This document shows, one piece after another, positions 58,626 to 64,000 of a stretch of DNA of 64,000 nt. Below the pieces are notes generated by a model. The model did no database searches. It saw only the letters and a program-made list of their open reading frames with translations, and was not told the origin of the DNA. The stretch is from NCBI GenBank assembly GCA_030144725.1, contig JASKMD010000028.1, positions 3,169,491 through 3,233,490 on the forward strand, given 5' to 3'. The stretch is from Haematococcus lacustris (lineage: Eukaryota; Chlorophyta; Chlorophyceae; Chlamydomonadales; Haematococcaceae). The position numbers and the translations under genes are program-made. The stretch's first letter is position 1. Each line of letters begins with the position of its first letter.

Positions 58626-61600
58626 ATGGGCGACGGAGCGAGTGCTGTTGGGACCCAGCGTGATTCCAGCTACCCCTTTGTGCATCACGCCACAGCGAGC
58701 CGTGTCGTCAAGGGCGAGGTGACCCAACTTTTTGCTGCTCAGTGGCTGCGCTTAGGATCGCTCACATCGCATTGCACACTGCTAGCTGTAAATGTATCGC
58801 ATCTCGCAACAGCTTTGCAGCTTTGTTCTTTCGCAACAACTCGCAACAAGACATGCTGCATTTCCTTGCAGGACGTCTTGTTTGTGCACCCCCTCGCCAT
58901 CCCAACTCAGCCACAAAGCATGATGTACATGGTGTGCGACGGCCATTCAGGAGTGGAAGCAGCAAACTTTGTGGCTTCCAATTTTTTGCGGATCTTTAAC
59001 ACCAAATTCCCTACCAAGCTGCCGAACTTTGGTGTCGCGAAAGGTGAGTCGCTGGATGCAAAGTCACTCGAGCGAAGTGCAATGAGCGGCTGTGCATGAA
59101 CGTGCGCCCCAGCAGAGGTCAAGGCGTTTGCTGAGAGCGTTCGCAAAGTGTTATGCGAGACCTTTGTGCGGTTAGATAACGAATGGGCCAACGTTGGTCA
59201 CATGGCAGGTGAGAACAAAGGGAAGCCACAGTTGGGTAGAGTAGGCAGGCATGTGCCCCAGCAGCAGCAACCGAGCAGCGTGCTTTAGTATGCTGTGCAG
59301 GGACCACTGTGTCAGTGGCGCTGTGCATTGGGTGGCTGCTGACAGTAGCCAACACCGGTGACTCAGCCATAGTGCTGGACACTGGCTGTTCCATCCTGGA
59401 GCTCACCCGCAGTCACAGGATTCAAAGCAATCTGGATGAGCAGACTCGGTTGAAGGCAGCTGGTCAGCAGCTGGCCCCATTGGGCTTTCACTTGCAGGTG
59501 GGCCAAGACCGGGCGCAGGGAAGGGGCACACAGCAGCAGCCAGCTGATAACCAGGGTGAGGGCCATGAGCAGCTCAGTTGGGGCGGCCAGCAGCAGTTGC
59601 AGCAGCTGCAACTCACAGCAATCCACCCTGCTTGTGATGGGTTTGGGGTCAGCGGCAGCAGCATGCACCTCTGTGCTGTGACAGAGGGCCAGTCAGGGGG
59701 GCATGAGGAAGGTGCAGGCAGGTTGGGCGTTGCAGCAGCGGCACGAAGGCTCAGTAAGACGCTGCACCCACAAGGCGCAGCCTGCAGCAGGCAATTACGG
59801 ACTTCAACTGGCGCCTTTGTCTGGGTGGATCATCAGCCCTGTGTATCCCTGAGCACCATCCACAGCAGCAGCAGCAGTTGTGGGCAGGCAAGGGGGTGCG
59901 GCGGATGGGCCACATAAGGCCAAGGCCTGGCGATGTGTGTTGATAAAAGGGTCTGGCTGCTCATGGGGTTTTCGCTGCTCCAGTGGCTTGACTGCCCAGA
60001 AGGGTCTGGTGGGCCAACATGGTGTTGGGTGGTGGTTGGGGTGCTGTTTGTTGGGGTTGCTGCAGGGTGGGCTCGGCTAGCTGTTTAGGGGCACAAGGGC
60101 GTTGTCCAGTGTGGCTGAGCTGGCATCAGGGGAGGGGCATCAGTAGGATCAGTAGTGGTAGGCAGCAGCTGACAGCACGAGGGAAGGCAGGCACAGCATA
60201 GGCAGCACAGACCTCTAAAGCCATCAGTCCTTGATCCCGGCAGCAGGGCTTGGTGGCAGGGGCCAGGCAAGGTTACTGCCAGCAACAGGGACATGCCACG
60301 CCAATAGACAACGCAAAGTACTTTGCAGCACAGCAATAGGTAGGCCAGCCAGCAGCCAGACCAGGCTTAGCTTGCAGTGCTTGTCCAGGACAGCCTCTGG
60401 CACATTTACTATACTGAACAATGCAGCGATAGGTAGGCGGTTGAGGCTCAGCAGCAGGGCCTGGTCCAAGACAGCCTCTGGCACACAGTGGACGCTTTGT
60501 GTGATGTTCCCCTCTCTGCCTCCCTCCCTGGCCCTATGCTATGCTCTGTGTCAGCATCAGCTGCTGAGAGCACACTCCCATCCTGGCAGCAGGCAGGGAG
60601 CTTGCAGGGAGCAAGCAGGCGGGTGGGCAGCAGGCGGGTGGGCAGCAGGCGGGTGTGCAGCAGGCCTGGATTGAAGACACCTGCATGGCTCTATGCCAGT
60701 ACTCATCAGTGTCACGCTAGCATTGCAGGGCCACCTCCACTCCCTAGCCCTCACCACTGGCTGCTAGTCTACCCGGGTCCGCCTCAATCTCCTCGCCTCA
60801 GCCAGCTCGTGAGCAAAGAGCTCCCTGGGCTGCGGGTGTCACAGCATAGCAGGTCTTTCTCCCTGGGCTGGTAGGCAGGCAAGCTAGCAGGCAAACAAGC
60901 AGGCAAGCAGGCAAGCAAGCAGGCAAGCAGGCAAGCAAGCAGGCAAGCAAGCAGGCAAGCAAGCAGGCAAGCAAGCAGGCAAGCAAGCAGGCACGCAGGC
61001 AGGCAAGCAAGCAGGCAAGCAGATATGAAGCTGCACCCTTGCGCCCCACCCATCCTTGCCTCCACCCCTAGTTTGCAGCCCTGGCCCTGACCCAGCCGGC
61101 AGGCAGGCAGGGGGCAGCCTGGGCAGCCCCTGGTCCTAGCAGCTGGCCATTCCAGTGCCCTGCTGCCCATGCTGCTGCCTCAGTGTTTATCAGTGCCTGC
61201 CTACCTCCTGACTCACAGGGTCCAGCCAAGCTTGGGGAGCCAGGCGTGGGCCCCATCAGGCTATGGCCAGGAGGACTGTGTGTGTCTCGAGCGGTGGGAG
61301 ACCTGGATGCCGGGCCAGAGGTGGTGCCCATCCCTCACATCCGCCAGGTAGGCATGAGTAACCTGCATGTGTGACCAGCTTATGTGACCAGCTTGTGCGA
61401 TTGGATTGATGTGTCATTTGCGCGTGGACTGTACATGTCGGGAGGGAACTGTGGGACCCATTGCTTTGCCAACCAGATTGAGTGGCAAATTTGTAAAGTA
61501 GCTGCATCTGTGTGTTTGGCTGCATCTACTGCCTCCAACCAGCCATGCCAGCCACATCAATTTGACCCTGCTCCAGTTGCCTATTATTGTTTGCCATGCT

Positions 61601-64000
61601 CAACCTGTTGGTGTCACACTGCACACCACTCTCGTGCTCGCCCTGGTCACACAGATCACCCTCATCAATCTTTGGTCGCCCTGATCACACACATCACCTC
61701 CCATCAGTCTCATGCTGGCCCTGGTCACACAGATCATCCTTCCGGTAGAGGGCTGCCGAGTGGTGATGGCGTCAGATGGGCTGTGGGACGTGCTCAGCTT
61801 CACCAAGGCCATCAAGCTCACGCGCAGCAAGCCGACCGGCGCGGCCGCATCCACCTTGGTCTCTGCTGTATCCAGGTGAATACCCCAGGAGGGGCAGGAC
61901 CAGATTAGGATAGGGAGGGGCAGGGCAGGGCCAGATTAGGACAGGGAGGGCAGGGCAGGGTCAGATTAGGACAGGGAGGGGTGAGCTGTGCCCGATGAGG
62001 ACAGGGAGGGGTAGCTTGGAGGGGCAGTGTGGACAGGGACGGGCAGTAAAGATCAGGGAAAAGCCTTGGCTGGCACAGATGGTGGAGTGCCTTGGCTGCC
62101 ACACATGCACACAACAAGGTAAGGTAAGGTAGAGCCAAAATGGACCTGCAGATTGGCAGACTGTGTTGTATTCTTTATCTGGGGCTATGTGCGGGCAACA
62201 GGCAGTACTGTGCACACAATGCAGTGTGACGTGCGCACAGTGCACAGGGGGCTCTTGTGGTTTTGTGAGGTTGGTTTGCAGACTTGGCACACAGTGGCTC
62301 AACACATCAATGTACTGGGCAATAAAGCATCAAACAATAAGCAATGAGTCAAGCAATCTATACCGTGTGCATGGCACTGCTTATCTCACTATGAGTATGG
62401 GTAGGACAGGTAGTGAAGAGGGCAAGGGGAAGGGGAAGGCATGGTGGCGACAGGGCTATCTTATTGCAGGCACAACCATGTGTATGATGCTGTGCATCAG
62501 TGATGGGCATATATCAACACTGTGATAAGGAGTGATGATTGAGAGCCGGAAACAGTAGTGAAGCGGTAGTATCTGCGTATGTGTGGCTGTGAAGGAGGTG
62601 CCTGCTGCCATGCCGCCCCTCCTTTCAGGGACCTGCGCACCATGGATGACGCCTCCATCGTCATCATTGACATCCTGCCCTCTGAAGGAACCTCCTTCCC
62701 CACCGTGGCCCTGAAAGCAACCCCGCAGGTGAGGTCCCCTTGGCAGCCCCCTGGGCAGCGCCCCTGGCACCCTCTGTGGTAGCCTCCCTGGCAGCTCCCC
62801 TGGCGCCTGGAAGAAGCTGACTCTGCCCCTAGTTGACACTGTCAGCGGCGGAAGATAGTCCCCTGTCACGTTGCCCAGCCCCAGTCAAAGGCATTGTTGT
62901 CAAAGGCACGGTGCAGCAGCATATGGGTGGTCTACAGCCAGCTCACAGTCACCCAGCAGCTGCTTGCAGCCCTCAGCCCAGGCTTCAGGCCTCACCCAAG
63001 GCCCTCTCTCCTTCCGCCTCTGCCCTGGGCACAGACCCCAAAGATCTCATCCCCCCTGCACATTCCTCCCCCTCTGGATCAAGCAGCCATACTAGGCTGA
63101 AGGCTGCAACGATGTGAAACCCATCATCATCATCATTGTCATTGTCATCGTCATCGTCGTCATCATCACCATCCTCCGTGGCTTCATAGACTGCCCCTCT
63201 GAGACTGCCTCTAGTCCAGTGTGAAACCCATCATCACCATCCTTTGTGGCCTTGAACCCATCATCACCATCCTTTGTGGCCTTAGTGACTGCCTCACTCT
63301 GAGATTGGCTCAAGACATGCAAGCAGGCAGTGCTTTGTGGTGTGTCACACATGGCCTGCTGCATGCCCAGCCGCCACCCAACAGTCATGCAAGCTATTAG
63401 TGCTGTTGGCTGTGCCTCACGTGGCGTGCTGCTTGCTGCACGCCGCCAGGCCTCCCAGAAGGCCATGGCTTCCAGCGGCCTGTTCTCCTGCTTCAAGGCG
63501 GAGCCTGTGGAGCCTGACAGCCGGGACCTCACAGGACCAGGGCACCTGGGCTTCTACTGTGATGTGGACTGCCTGCGCGCATACCCTGGTGGGCGGACAG
63601 GGCCAGGCACACACCTCGGGTCAGGGCTGGGTGGATGGAGGGGGAGGAGGAGGGGAGGGGAGGTCAGTGAGTGAGGTGAGGTTCACTGCCGTCATGGGGC
63701 ATTGGGGAAGTGTCAAGTTGAAAAACTGCCCACCCTTGCCTCTACTCTTCCCCTTGCCCAGCCCCGCTCTGCTTCTGATACCTTGCGCCTGCCCCTGCTG
63801 CTTGTCCTTTAGGCCTGAAGCAGCTGCTGGTACGCTCCACCATGACAATTCCAGGCCAGCTACCGCCCCTCCTCGCGCAAGCTCTCAATAAGCCTGGGAA
63901 TGCCCCCACTGACTACACCCTGCATGGTGCTCGAGTAAGTGTGAGACAAAAAGTATGGCAAGGGTGGAATGTGGGTATTGGATGATGTTGCCACGTCAGT
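58626..64000 (+). CDS. PP2C/PPM-family Ser/Thr protein phosphatase, 3' end outside the window
   Basis: In-phase exons: 58626-58718, 58872-59043, 59116-59208, 59301-59497, 61219-61347, 61733-61875, 62629-62728, 63450-63588 and 63813-63934, with a donor GTAAGT at 63935. Family motifs in order: YMVCDGHSGVEAANF (metal Asp), GTTVSVAL, VANTGDSAIVL, LTRSHR, GGLCVSRAVGDLDAG, CRVVMASDGLWDVLS and TMDDASIVIID (terminal metal Asp; the usual Asn is Ala). These phosphatases use two Mn/Mg ions to remove phosphate from Ser/Thr. Beyond the catalytic domain at least 90 residues continue (FSCFKAEPVEPDSRDLTGPG, QLLVRSTMTIPGQLPPLLAQ) without recognised homology. The start is taken at MGDGASAVG, but MVVRSF at 58560 is also in frame. 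Intron 59498-61218 is 1.7 kb. Confidence 0.88.
60868..61020. repeat. GCAAGCAG / GCAG minisatellite in a PP2C intron
   Basis: Mixture of GCAAGCAGGCAA and GCAGGCAAGCAA units over about 150 bases. The minus strand reads a LLAC repeat, which is not a gene. Confidence 0.92.
63116..63175. repeat. ATC/GTC trinucleotide array
   Basis: CATCATCATC passing into GTCATCGTCATCGTC, followed by three partial repeats of a unit containing CCCATCATCACCATCCT to about 63285, in the PP2C intron 62729-63449. Confidence 0.85.

Noticed and set aside
60784..61170. Leu/Ala/Cys-repeat minus-strand frame resembling a membrane protein
   Set aside because: Translation of the GCAAGCAG minisatellite in a PP2C intron.

Overview
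The window looks like nuclear DNA of a green alga in the Chlamydomonadales (volvocine group), possibly Haematococcus-like. This is inferred from GC-rich, intron-dense genes with GT..AG introns, very abundant simple repeats inside introns, TGTAA candidate polyadenylation signals downstream of several stops, plastid-transit-like N termini, and an LCIB-family carbon-concentrating protein, a group best known from chlorophytes and diatoms. I reconstructed multi-exon genes by joining conserved peptide blocks across splice sites and checking that the phases agree.

Layout. 0.2-1.2 kb: decayed hAT-type transposase (minus). 2.4-6.5 kb: 3' part of an M20 (IAA-amino-acid-hydrolase-like) amidohydrolase ending in ARDEL. 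7.5-10.4 kb: LCIB-family protein. 11-24.6 kb: mobile-element graveyard. It holds several fragments of a TnpB-like, Fanzor-type RuvC nuclease, a tandem exon duplication carrying a TGACC satellite, and a roughly 6 kb DNA transposon with inverted subterminal repeat arrays. That transposon encodes a transposase (minus) and a 2OG-Fe(II)-oxygenase-like protein (plus), and it sits exactly where the Fanzor reading frame is split between RuvC-I and RuvC-II. 23.5-24.9 kb: small unknown gene with an inverted Fanzor fragment in its intron. 27.3-30.5 kb: minus-strand PPR-like gene with a large CCCCTC array in an intron. 30.7-34.5 kb: SET/NAP histone chaperone. 36.1-37.1 kb: minus-strand gene fragment, possibly from a second TnpB-like family. 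37.2-45.3 kb: a HAD phosphatase of the sucrose-phosphate-phosphatase type behind tandem starch-binding-type modules. 46.3-56.6 kb: splicing factor SF3A1, with a 1.2 kb ACCCC-type satellite in one intron. 56.7-57.4 kb: internally deleted Fanzor copy. 58.6 kb to the end: PP2C phosphatase, cut by the window edge.

The host genes have no operon-like relationship. They cover carbon acquisition (LCIB), candidate starch/sugar phosphate metabolism (CBM-phosphatase), chromatin (SET), splicing (SF3A1) and signalling (PP2C). The most unusual items are the nested Fanzor/transposon block at 11-22.6 kb, the oxygenase carried by that transposon, and the CBM48-CBM48-CBM25-like-phosphatase fusion.
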